From NCBI RefSeq assembly GCF_038958875.1, contig NZ_CP152407.1:4652501-4716500 (forward strand): a stretch of 64,000 nt of DNA, in the 5' to 3' direction. The translations under genes were made by a program, and so were the position numbers. Source of the DNA: Acidovorax sp. FHTAMBA (GTDB taxonomy: Bacteria; Pseudomonadota; Gammaproteobacteria; Burkholderiales; Burkholderiaceae_C). Positions 57,491-64,000 of the stretch are shown here, one piece after another. Positions within the stretch are counted from its first letter, which is position 1. Each line of letters opens with the position of its first letter. Under the pieces are notes generated by a model, which was not told where the DNA came from, did no database searches, and saw nothing but the letters and a program-made list of their open reading frames with translations.

Positions 57491-58525
57491 ATGCAGGAAC
57501 TGCTGGCTCGACTGAAGGCCCTTGACCCCAACGCCAGCCTGGCGTTGAGGGTCATCGCGTGCTTCGACGAATTGGTTCGAGGTGGCGTCAACATCCAGGG
57601 GCTGCTCGGGGCAGCAGCCTCGCTCTCGGGCTGTGTAGCGGGGTTCGCCGGGCATCAATCAGAGCGCACGCTTCGCGTCGCGCCGGATGGGCAGACCCTG
57701 AAGGGCAGCGCCTCAGCGCCGCGAGAAGGCTCCCTGGCAGCAAACGGCATGACTGTGTGGCTGGAGCGGCAGGGGCCAGCCCATGTGAACGATGCGATGA
57801 TCCTCGAGCGCCTCGCACTTGCGCTGGCCGTCCGCAGCGGGCACCAGGCGGACGATCCATTGCGTCGGCTCGGCGATCTGCTCGACGCCAACGTTGACGT
57901 GGAGCATCGCCACGCGACGGCTGCCAAACTCGGATTGGCGCCGCACTTGAAGTACCGCGTTGCCACCTTGCCGCTCTTCGCGACATGGAAGCAACACCGC
58001 GACCTGCCGGAAGACGTCGTTCACACCCGCTACGGTCCGCTGCACGTGTGCGTACTGCGCGCCGAGGTGAAACACATCGACGCCAGCCCCTGCGGGATCG
58101 GGGTGGCGGCGGGGATCGAGGACCTCCACCGATCGCTCGCGACAGCACTCGTGAGCTTGCGCCTGTGCGCTGTGCCCGATGTGCCAGTCGTAGTCGCAGA
58201 CGACTATGGCGGTCTGATCGATTTGCTCGCCCAGTGCTCGGTCGATCGACCGTTGCTCGATGTCGAGGAACTCGAAGGCGTCATGCAGCATCCGTGGGCC
58301 GTGCGAACTCTGGATGCGCTGCTTCGCTCCGCGTCTATCCGTGACGCATCTCGCATTGCCGGTGTCCACCACAGCACGATGCAGGCGAGACTGGAGACCA
58401 TTCGCGACGTGCTGTCGTTCGACCCACTCGACGGCATCGGCCGAACCCGTATCGGCCTCGCCTTCCTCGCCTGGCGCGTTCGGCATTCGTCGGCGCTGGA
58501 CCTGCCACCGCCCTCCAGTCGCTAG
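57491..58525 (+). CDS. PucR-type transcriptional regulator
   Basis: This 344-residue protein has a long N-terminal region without a clear family and a C-terminal PucR-like helix-turn-helix (about 280-330, AVRTLDALLRSASIRDASRIAGVHHSTMQARLETIRDVL). It lies 7 bp after the hydrolase and about 200 bp before the serine hydrolase, and probably controls one or both. The gene order hydrolase-regulator-serine hydrolase is reminiscent of actinobacterial clusters, which is only a general impression. Confidence 0.7.
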   Translation: MQELLARLKALDPNASLALRVIACFDELVRGGVNIQGLLGAAASLSGCVAGFAGHQSERTLRVAPDGQTLKGSASAPREGSLAANGMTVWLERQGPAHVNDAMILERLALALAVRSGHQADDPLRRLGDLLDANVDVEHRHATAAKLGLAPHLKYRVATLPLFATWKQHRDLPEDVVHTRYGPLHVCVLRAEVKHIDASPCGIGVAAGIEDLHRSLATALVSLRLCAVPDVPVVVADDYGGLIDLLAQCSVDRPLLDVEELEGVMQHPWAVRTLDALLRSASIRDASRIAGVHHSTMQARLETIRDVLSFDPLDGIGRTRIGLAFLAWRVRHSSALDLPPPSSR

Positions 58526-58531
58526 TCTCAA

Positions 58532-58545
58532 CCGCCAAATGGCGG
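58532..58545. terminator. Short hairpin after the PucR-like gene
   Basis: CCGCC, four-base loop AAAT, GGCGG, 6 bases after the stop. Could be a weak terminator, but no U-run follows directly. Confidence 0.3.
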
Positions 58546-58726
58546 AATTCGGCCCCTCCAGGCGCGCCGGTCGGCGGTTACTGGCCACCCGGTGTGTTGC
58601 TATCTTCCAGTTGCCACAGGTCGCCGCCGGAGACGCGTTGGGCGAGGTCATCGTTCCGACCTCACGCCGACGTTCCGCGCTCCGGCACTTGGCCTGTGGC
58701 GGTGGTTCAACAACACGGAGACAACA

Positions 58727-59965
58727 ATGACCGAACTGACGAAGGCAATCGACGCCGTTCTCGATGGCGTGACGACAGGCACACCTCGCGTGCCCGGGGT
58801 ATCGGCGGCGGTGACCGACCGCCGCGGCACGATCTACGAAGGCGCGCGCGGTGTCCGCAACACCGGAACCGGCGAGTCGTTTGAACCCGACACCGTGTGC
58901 GCGATATTTTCGACCACTAAGGCCATCGCAGGAACGGCTTGCTTGCAACTGGTGGAAGAGGGGCTTCTCGACCTCGACGCGCCTGCGAAGGAGTACGCGC
59001 CCCAACTTGCCGACATCATGGTCATCGAGGGCTTCGGCAAGGACGGGCAACCCAGGCTGCGCCCACCGAAGCGCGACATCACGACACGTCACCTGCTCAC
59101 GCACACAGCCGGCTTCAGCTACGACTTCTTCAACGAGACGTACACCCGCCTCGCCAACGAGCAGGGCCAGCCCTGGGTGGTCGACGCGTCGTGGAAGTCG
59201 ATCAAGACGCCACTTCTGTTTGATCCGGGCGAGCAGTGGTCATATGGGAGCAACATCGATTGGGCCGGCATGGTGCTCGAGGGAATTACGGGCAAGCGGC
59301 TCGGCGAGGTCATGCAGTCGAGAGTTCTCGGTCCGCTCGGGATGGCCGACACCGCCTTCACGATGACCCCCTCCATGCAATCCCGGCAAGCAACGATTCA
59401 CGCGCGCGAGGATCGCGATGGCTCGCTCGTTCCGCTCAACGGGGTGACCTTGCCGCAGGATCCGGAGGTCCACATGGGAGGGCACGGCCTCTACGGGACC
59501 GCGTCGGACTATGTGAAGTTCATCCGCATGTGGCTCAACGACGGGCGCAGCGACGGCGGCGAACAGATCCTTCGACCGGAGACCGTCGAAATGGCATCTC
59601 GCAATCATTTGCCCAAGGGCATGCACGTGAAGATGCTGCCCGGCGTCGATGCGACCAAGACGGCGGCGTCCATCCTGCCCGTATCGAGGCCACGGCTGTC
59701 CAATGACGCCGAGTTCTTCCCCGGCATGCCCAAGACCTGGGCACTCACGTTCATGATCAACGAGGAAGAAGCACCCACGGGTCGGCCGGCTGGTGCGCTC
59801 GCATGGGCCGGCCTCGCTAACCTGTACTACTGGATCGATCGCGCGAACGGCATCGGCGGGTATTGGGCGACCCAGATCTTCCCGTTCGTCGATCCGACCT
59901 CGGTAGCGGGCTTCCTTGAGATGGAAAAGGCAACCTATCAGCACGCAAAGCCTCGCGCCCGATAA
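58727..59965 (+). CDS. Serine hydrolase of the beta-lactamase/class C esterase family
   Basis: This 412-residue protein has the nucleophile motif SxxK (Ser62-Thr-Thr-Lys65 in [10 protein letters not shown]), Tyr173 in SYGSNID and a C-terminal GGYW region. No signal peptide, so cytoplasmic, which fits EstB-type esterases better than secreted beta-lactamases. ATG 58727 follows GGAG by 7 bases. The neighbouring PucR-like gene is likely its regulator. Confidence 0.88.
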   Translation: MTELTKAIDAVLDGVTTGTPRVPGVSAAVTDRRGTIYEGARGVRNTGTGESFEPDTVCAIFSTTKAIAGTACLQLVEEGLLDLDAPAKEYAPQLADIMVIEGFGKDGQPRLRPPKRDITTRHLLTHTAGFSYDFFNETYTRLANEQGQPWVVDASWKSIKTPLLFDPGEQWSYGSNIDWAGMVLEGITGKRLGEVMQSRVLGPLGMADTAFTMTPSMQSRQATIHAREDRDGSLVPLNGVTLPQDPEVHMGGHGLYGTASDYVKFIRMWLNDGRSDGGEQILRPETVEMASRNHLPKGMHVKMLPGVDATKTAASILPVSRPRLSNDAEFFPGMPKTWALTFMINEEEAPTGRPAGALAWAGLANLYYWIDRANGIGGYWATQIFPFVDPTSVAGFLEMEKATYQHAKPRAR

Positions 59966-60109
59966 GAGGCACAAGGCCGCACCGCTCGAGGAGGCAACCG
60001 GGATCATCGCGGTCTCGCCGCTGATCGGCTGTGAAGTCGGGCCGTTCGACATCCGGCGCGCGGGTGAGTGTCGGCTTTTGTTTAGGGTTGTGGGATACCT
60101 GCCCGGAAC
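59966..60109 (+). other. Gene-free stretch left of the IS91-type element; possible gene debris
   Basis: No gene is recognised. The first part reads open (AAPLEEATGIIAVSPLIG and on) in a frame unlike any neighbour, suggesting the remains of a gene cut by the insertion, but no family can be named. GAAC stands at 60106-60109, which suits the known IS91 target preference. Confidence 0.35.
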
Positions 60110-60433
60110 ACCCCCCGAGCGACAAGCGCCCCCGACCTGAGGGCAGGTGTCGCACAAGCCTCGGGGGAGGAAACCGCGGAGAACGCCAACGCAGGTGTTC
60201 AGGGCGCAAACGCTATGGGGATTTGGGCAGCGGCTTGACGACCAAGACCTGCAGGCAAGCGGCGCCAGTGTGCCATTGTGTGTGGGTGGGGCCTGGCGCA
60301 ACTGCGGTGTTGCACCCTTCACAGGGGGCGGCATGCGTTCTGGACCGCCATTTCCAGCGCCGGGCATGCACCAACCCCGCCGACGGACCCAATCGCATCG
60401 ACATCCAAGACAAGTGGTGGTTCAGGGGACTGT

Positions 60434-61630
60434 TCATGATGGAGGTGGCGCCCGAATGGCCTGCCCGTTCATCCAACTTTGCACGATGACCATCGCGTGG
60501 CCGCAGTGCCTGCAGACAAAGACTGGTGGCGCTGCGCTGGACGACCCATCGTCTTGCCCGTCGTTGCCCGATGGGACTGCGGCTTGCCCGGGAGCGGCGC
60601 CCAACAACTGGCGCGCCAGCGCAAGGCATTCCCTGCGGTTGCCATTGGCCAGCAAGCCATAGTGGCGGATGCGATGGAAACCGCTGGGCAGCACATGCAG
60701 CAGGAATCTGCGCATGAACTCCTGGGGCGCCAGCGTCATGGTCTTGTGGCGCGTGCTCCCCTTGGCACGGTAGTCCTTCCATTTAAAAATTACCCCGCGC
60801 TCATCCATCGCAACAAGCCGGCTGCTCGTGATAGCCACCCGGTGCGTGTAGCGAGACAGGTAGGCCAGCACCGCCTGGGGGCCGGCAAACGGCCTCTTGG
60901 CATAGACCACCCACTCGCATTGGCGCATCGGAGCCAGCCACTGGCTGAAGCAGGCACCATCAGCCAGCGCCGCCAGTTCGCCGAAGAACCTCAGCCGCCC
61001 CGCCTGGTGCAGGCGCAACAGCTCTTCGATGAAGCGCCGTCGCATCAACCTGGACAGCACGCGCACCGGCAGAAAGAAGCCCGATCGGCAAGCCACCCAG
61101 GACTTGCCGTCAGGAGCCAGTCCACCGCCTGGCACGATGCCATGTACATGCGGGTGATGCGTCAGTGCAGAACCCCAGGTATGCAGCACCAGCGTGGCAC
61201 CGATGCGTGCACCCAAATGCTTGCGGTCAGCAGCGATGGTCTGTAGCACCTCGGCGGCGACATCAAACAACAACCCATAGAGTCCTACCTTGTTCTGGTA
61301 CGCCAGATCTGCAATGGGCGCGGGAAGCGTGAAGACCACGTGGTAATACTCCACGGGCAGCAGATCAGCCTGGCGGGCATCGAGCCAGCGCTTGGCTGCA
61401 GCGCTTTGGCACTTGGGGCAGTGTCGGTTGCGGCAGGAGTTGTAGGAGACCAGCTCGGTGGCGCAGCTATCGCAGCGCAACACATGTCCCCCCAGTGCCG
61501 CTGTGCGGCACTGCTCAATCGCCGACATGACCTTGAGCTGAGACAGGCTCAAGTGACCGCGCTGGCTGTCACGCCAGGCGGCACCATGCTTGTGGAAGAT
61601 GTCGGCGACCTCCAGAGTGGGCCGCTGCAC
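60434..61630 (-). CDS. tnpA: IS91-family transposase (Y2, HUH)
   Basis: This 398-residue rolling-circle transposase has an N-terminal zinc-binding CxxC region (RCDSCATELVSYNSCRNRHCPKC), the HUH motif in THHPHVHGIVPGGGL and the Y2 region QAVLAYLSRYTHRVAITSSRL with two Tyr. A C-terminal CxxC (FVCRHCGHAM) is unusual-looking but common in the subgroup. GTG start at 61630 with AAGG upstream. It follows the recombinase by 10 bp. Confidence 0.92.
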   Translation of the reverse strand: MQRPTLEVADIFHKHGAAWRDSQRGHLSLSQLKVMSAIEQCRTAALGGHVLRCDSCATELVSYNSCRNRHCPKCQSAAAKRWLDARQADLLPVEYYHVVFTLPAPIADLAYQNKVGLYGLLFDVAAEVLQTIAADRKHLGARIGATLVLHTWGSALTHHPHVHGIVPGGGLAPDGKSWVACRSGFFLPVRVLSRLMRRRFIEELLRLHQAGRLRFFGELAALADGACFSQWLAPMRQCEWVVYAKRPFAGPQAVLAYLSRYTHRVAITSSRLVAMDERGVIFKWKDYRAKGSTRHKTMTLAPQEFMRRFLLHVLPSGFHRIRHYGLLANGNRRECLALARQLLGAAPGQAAVPSGNDGQDDGSSSAAPPVFVCRHCGHAMVIVQSWMNGQAIRAPPPS

Positions 61631-61640
61631 GCGCGCACCT

Positions 61641-62516
61641 TCAGGCGGCAGGCATGGGCTCCAAGGGGCCGATCACCTCGCGCAGCAGGTCAGTCGCCAC
61701 GTGGGCGTAGATCGATGTGGTCTCCAGTTTCTTGTGCCCCAGCAGCACCTGGATCACGCGGATATCGACCTTGCGCTCCAGCAGATGCGTGGCAAAGCTG
61801 TGGCGCAGGGTGTGGGTAGTGACCCGCTTGTTGATACCAGCGGCATCGGCTGCCGCATGAACGGCGCGGTTGAGCTGGCGAATCGAGAGAGGCTCCAAGG
61901 GCGTCATGCCTGGGAACAGCCAGCCGCCAGGCAGCATCTTGCCCTGGGCATGGGCCAGGTGCCACCAGGTGCGCAGGCGCCGCAGCAGGACAGGGCTGAG
62001 CATGGCGTAGCGGTCCTTGGCACCCTTGCCTTGCTCCACGCGCAGCGTCATGCGCTGGCTGTCGACATCGGTGACCCTCAGGCTGACGACCTCGCTGGCG
62101 CGAAGACCTGCGCCATAGGCAACCGATAGAGCCACCTGGTGCTTGATGTTGTGGGCCGCAGCCAGAAGGCGTGAGACTTCTTCGCAGCTCAGGACCACAG
62201 GCAAGGTGCGAGGTAGCTTCACGGGCTGCATCTTGGCCATCAGCTCGATGCGTCCCAGCGTGATGTCGAAGAAGAACTTCAGGCCCGTGAGCGTGGCGTT
62301 GAGCGTCATGGGCGATGAGCCCGTGTCCACCAGATGGAGCTGGAAATTGCGCAGATCCTCCACCGTGGCCACGTCGGGCGAGCGCTTGAGGTAAGCGGCC
62401 AGCTTGCGCACGGCACGGATGTAGGCTTCTTGCGTGCGAGGCTCCAGCTTGCGCATTCGCATGTCCTCAAGCATGCGTTGGCGCAGCGGCGAGATGGAGG
62501 GGGTCGAAGGGATCAT
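61641..62516 (-). CDS. Tyrosine recombinase/integrase of the IS91-type element
   Basis: This 291-residue protein has an N-terminal SAM-like DNA-binding domain (LEPRTQEAYIRAVRKLAAYLKRS). The catalytic domain has Arg (GAGLRASEVVSL), HTLRH, GH (LLGHKKLETTSIYAHV) and the Tyr nucleophile in the last motif. It probably resolves or assists the element rather than integrating a phage; no phage genes are present. ATG 62516 (MIPSTPSISP) preferred over an upstream ATG. Confidence 0.9.
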   Translation of the reverse strand: MIPSTPSISPLRQRMLEDMRMRKLEPRTQEAYIRAVRKLAAYLKRSPDVATVEDLRNFQLHLVDTGSSPMTLNATLTGLKFFFDITLGRIELMAKMQPVKLPRTLPVVLSCEEVSRLLAAAHNIKHQVALSVAYGAGLRASEVVSLRVTDVDSQRMTLRVEQGKGAKDRYAMLSPVLLRRLRTWWHLAHAQGKMLPGGWLFPGMTPLEPLSIRQLNRAVHAAADAAGINKRVTTHTLRHSFATHLLERKVDIRVIQVLLGHKKLETTSIYAHVATDLLREVIGPLEPMPAA

Positions 62517-62639
62517 GATCGCGCTCCTGTCGAAGAACGAGGCCGATTGCCTCACTCGCCAACATAGACAGGGGCGCGATGTTTACTCTGTGTCAGGGCC
62601 TTCGCGGCGGGCTACCGCGCGAGCGGTTTAGTCCTCTGA

Positions 62640-62880
62640 TCGGAAGCCGTCCGCGCGTTGGGTCCATCGACCGGCGAGGGTCTTCTTCGGGCCCATAGCC
62701 GCTGTCCGTGCCGCCCGAAAGCGGTCACTCAGAGCGCGCGCAGCGAGCGTCCATTCTCGGGATGAGACCCGGGGCGGCTATGGGCCCAAAACGCACACCA
62801 CCGCACCCAACAACCCGCGGACAGCCAACGGTGCTGAACATCGCCCACAACCGCAGCTTGCACCAGCAGAATTACCAAGC
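62640..62880. other. Gene-free stretch with a perfect inverted repeat
   Basis: No gene is seen. It holds the 14-bp inverted repeat GGGCCCATAGCCGC (62689-62702) and GCGGCTATGGGCCC (62774-62787), 71 bases apart, and a CACTCAGAGCGCGCGCAGCG segment in between. The repeat composition resembles intergenic elements that recur in proteobacterial accessory regions; it may be the end of another mobile element. Confidence 0.5.
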
Positions 62881-62938
62881 CAAATTACCCTCCAGCGCTT
62901 ACCAGACAAGCGCTATCAGCTATCAAAGCAGAAGCAGC
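62881..62938. repeat. R1 dispersed palindromic repeat, copy 10
   Basis: Core CCAGCGCTTACCAGACAAGC then GCTATCAGCTATCAAAG. It lies 7 bases past the stop of the YecA-like gene, which ends leftward here. Confidence 0.8.
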
Positions 62939-62944
62939 CATCAC

Positions 62945-63802
62945 TCAAGCCCCGTGGCACTTCTTGTACTTCTTGCCACTGCCGCAGTGGCACCGGTCAT
63001 TGCGCCCCGGCTCGGGCGCCTTGCGCACCGTCTCCACGCGCGGGCCCATGCTCTTCCACAGCTGGCGCAGGTCGTACACGGCCCAGATGGCCTCGCCGAA
63101 GGCCTCGACGCGCGCCTGGCTGGTGCTGGGTGGGCCGTCTTCGTCGTACATGCAGACTTCGGGCTTGCCGGTGTCGTCTTCGGTCAGGGCGACGATGCTG
63201 TCCAGCGCATCGTCCAGCCACTTGGCGGCTTCCTTGTCGCGCGGGGCGGCCCAGTCTTCGGGCCAGTTTTCCACAGCAAACATGAAGCCCAGAGCCCACA
63301 CCTGGCCGAAGGACGGGATCTCCTGGTCGTCGCCCATTTCGGCGCGCTGCTCGTCCGTGAGGCTGGCCACCGCGCCGCGCATGTCCATGGCTTCGGGCTG
63401 AAAGGTGCGGTCGTCGTCCAGCGTCTTCACGTCGGTGTCGAGCTGGGCCACGATCTCGTTCCAGCGGCGCATCCACAGCTCCAAGAAGCGGGCTTGCTGC
63501 GCGGCGTCGGCAAACGCGGGCAGCAGGGGCAAGGGCTCACCGTCGGCCACTTCCAATTCGGCGCCGTCGCCCAGCAGCATGGGCAGGTACTCGGCCGGGG
63601 CGATGGGGCGGCGGCTGCAGATCAGCGCGGTCATGAAGCCGTCGCAGAACTCCCACTGCGGGATTTCCTCGCCGCGCGCGCGCAGGTCGTCGAGGATGTT
63701 GTCGATCTCTTCCAGCTCCTCCGGACCCAGCGCGGCAGCAGGGGCGGCCGTGAGGTCATCAAGATCGTCGGTGGCGGGGGTGGGCGATGTAGGTTCGGTC
63801 AT
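62945..63802 (-). CDS. YecA/UPF0149-family protein with SEC-C zinc motif
   Basis: This 285-residue protein has a UPF0149-type helical domain (LDDLRARGEEIPQWEFCDGFMTALICS; FLELWMRRWNEI) and a C-terminal SEC-C zinc-binding motif (GRNDRCHCGSGKKYKKCHGA). SEC-C motifs, as in SecA, bind SecB or other partners; the role of these stand-alone proteins is not settled. ATG 63802 (MTEPTSPTPA) is preferred; an in-frame upstream ATG gives a longer leader. Confidence 0.88.
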   Translation of the reverse strand: MTEPTSPTPATDDLDDLTAAPAAALGPEELEEIDNILDDLRARGEEIPQWEFCDGFMTALICSRRPIAPAEYLPMLLGDGAELEVADGEPLPLLPAFADAAQQARFLELWMRRWNEIVAQLDTDVKTLDDDRTFQPEAMDMRGAVASLTDEQRAEMGDDQEIPSFGQVWALGFMFAVENWPEDWAAPRDKEAAKWLDDALDSIVALTEDDTGKPEVCMYDEDGPPSTSQARVEAFGEAIWAVYDLRQLWKSMGPRVETVRKAPEPGRNDRCHCGSGKKYKKCHGA

Positions 63803-64000
63803 GGAGGCTCCGGTCGTCAAGGGAGAAAGCGGGGGGTTGGGAGGCAAGGTTTTACTTTTATGATGCGCAGGCCTTGTGCCACGGTCCTGTCACGGTGTCG
63901 GTGTAGCGACGGCTTGGCCGCCCTGGACCGGCGCTGCGCAAAGTACGCTGCTCGCCACCTGGCGACCCGATAAAAAGGCGGTCAGTGTAGCCCTCTCGCA
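63803..64000. other. Gap at the right edge
   Basis: No gene, terminator or repeat is recognised in these 198 bases. It includes the presumed promoter of the YecA-like gene and an AT-poor stretch; the next gene lies outside the window. Confidence 0.5.

Larger units (their letters stand above)
60110..62580 (-). mobile_element. IS91-family element with tyrosine recombinase and Y2 transposase
   Basis: It contains two minus-strand genes, a tyrosine recombinase then an IS91-type transposase. The left end carries a nested hairpin (CCCCCGAG 60112-60119 with CTCGGGGG 60160-60167, inside it CGAC/GTCG and ACCTG/CAGGT), next to GAAC as expected for oriIS. The right edge, just past an imperfect GCGC...TGTC/GACAGGGGCGC pair (62521-62578), is uncertain. 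Boundaries are approximate; IS91 members make no target duplication, so they cannot be confirmed from flanks alone. Confidence 0.65.

Noticed and set aside
58727..59965. True secreted beta-lactamase
   Set aside because: No signal peptide and features closer to EstB-type esterases; antibiotic resistance should not be inferred.
62708..63973. 421-residue plus-strand frame opposite the YecA-like gene
   Set aside because: Its first part reads through repeats and the rest is opposite a gene with a complete SEC-C motif.

Overview
The window is GC-rich (roughly two thirds G+C by eye), has strong third-position G/C bias and is densely packed on both strands. Several traits point to a betaproteobacterium of the Comamonadaceae, probably Acidovorax or a close relative: a recG-oxyR pair with dps next to it, a betaproteobacterial trp operon, Bug/TctC-type binding proteins, a Gcr-type membrane protein after apaG, and two families of short dispersed repeats of a kind common in that family. 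This is inference from gene content; no 16S rRNA or tRNA gene was seen.

Layout. 1-6.7 kb: glycerol uptake and phosphorylation. A glpSTPQ-type ABC transporter (the binding protein would lie beyond base 1) is transcribed leftward, away from a GlpR repressor and glycerol kinase; the divergent promoter carries GTTC direct repeats at exact 10-bp spacing. 6.9-8.7 kb: proC and ubiA. 8.8-15.3 kb: a signalling block with a three-receiver hybrid kinase, stand-alone CheR and CheB, a receiver-kinase and a single-receiver regulator, but no CheA, CheW or MCP. 15.6-19.3 kb: dps, oxyR, recG. 19.4-24.6 kb: an HD-GYP phosphodiesterase, pfkB, queA and a gamma-glutamyltransferase. 24.7-27.7 kb: a Bug protein, a LysR regulator and ung.

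27.8-33 kb: a leftward trp operon, trpE-aroQ(chorismate mutase)-trpG-lysE-type exporter-trpD-trpC, with 4-bp start/stop overlaps through its first half. It is preceded by a candidate leaderless leader peptide containing Trp-Pro-Trp and by mutually exclusive hairpins, which looks like attenuation control. 33-44 kb: a chalcone-isomerase-like secreted protein, an MCP, gph, an SPFH membrane protein coupled to a secreted SH3-like protein, a divergent two-component system, a small secreted protein, rpe and apaG. 44-50 kb: a Gcr-type membrane protein, a cation/proton antiporter, ybdK and thiL.

50-54.7 kb: a block inserted between thiL and pgpA-pncC, which are commonly neighbours. It holds a DUF2892/ECF-sigma pair behind a perfect 15-bp hairpin, a two-gene unit with a glycine-zipper protein that resembles a pore-forming effector, a MuiA-like protein and a UspA protein. 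56.3-62.9 kb: an accessory island with different base and codon use: alpha/beta hydrolase, PucR-like regulator, serine hydrolase, and an IS91-type element carrying both a tyrosine recombinase and a Y2 transposase. The window ends with a YecA/SEC-C protein.

Two dispersed repeats run through the window. R1 (ten copies) is a 45-60 bp element around an imperfect GCGCTT...AAGCGC palindrome. Most intergenic copies lie at convergent gene ends, and four copies lie inside conserved genes (ubiA, gph, thiL, pncC) in open frame. R2 (five copies) starts 2-10 bp after a stop codon every time and in the same orientation as that gene, which suggests a 3'-end/terminator element.
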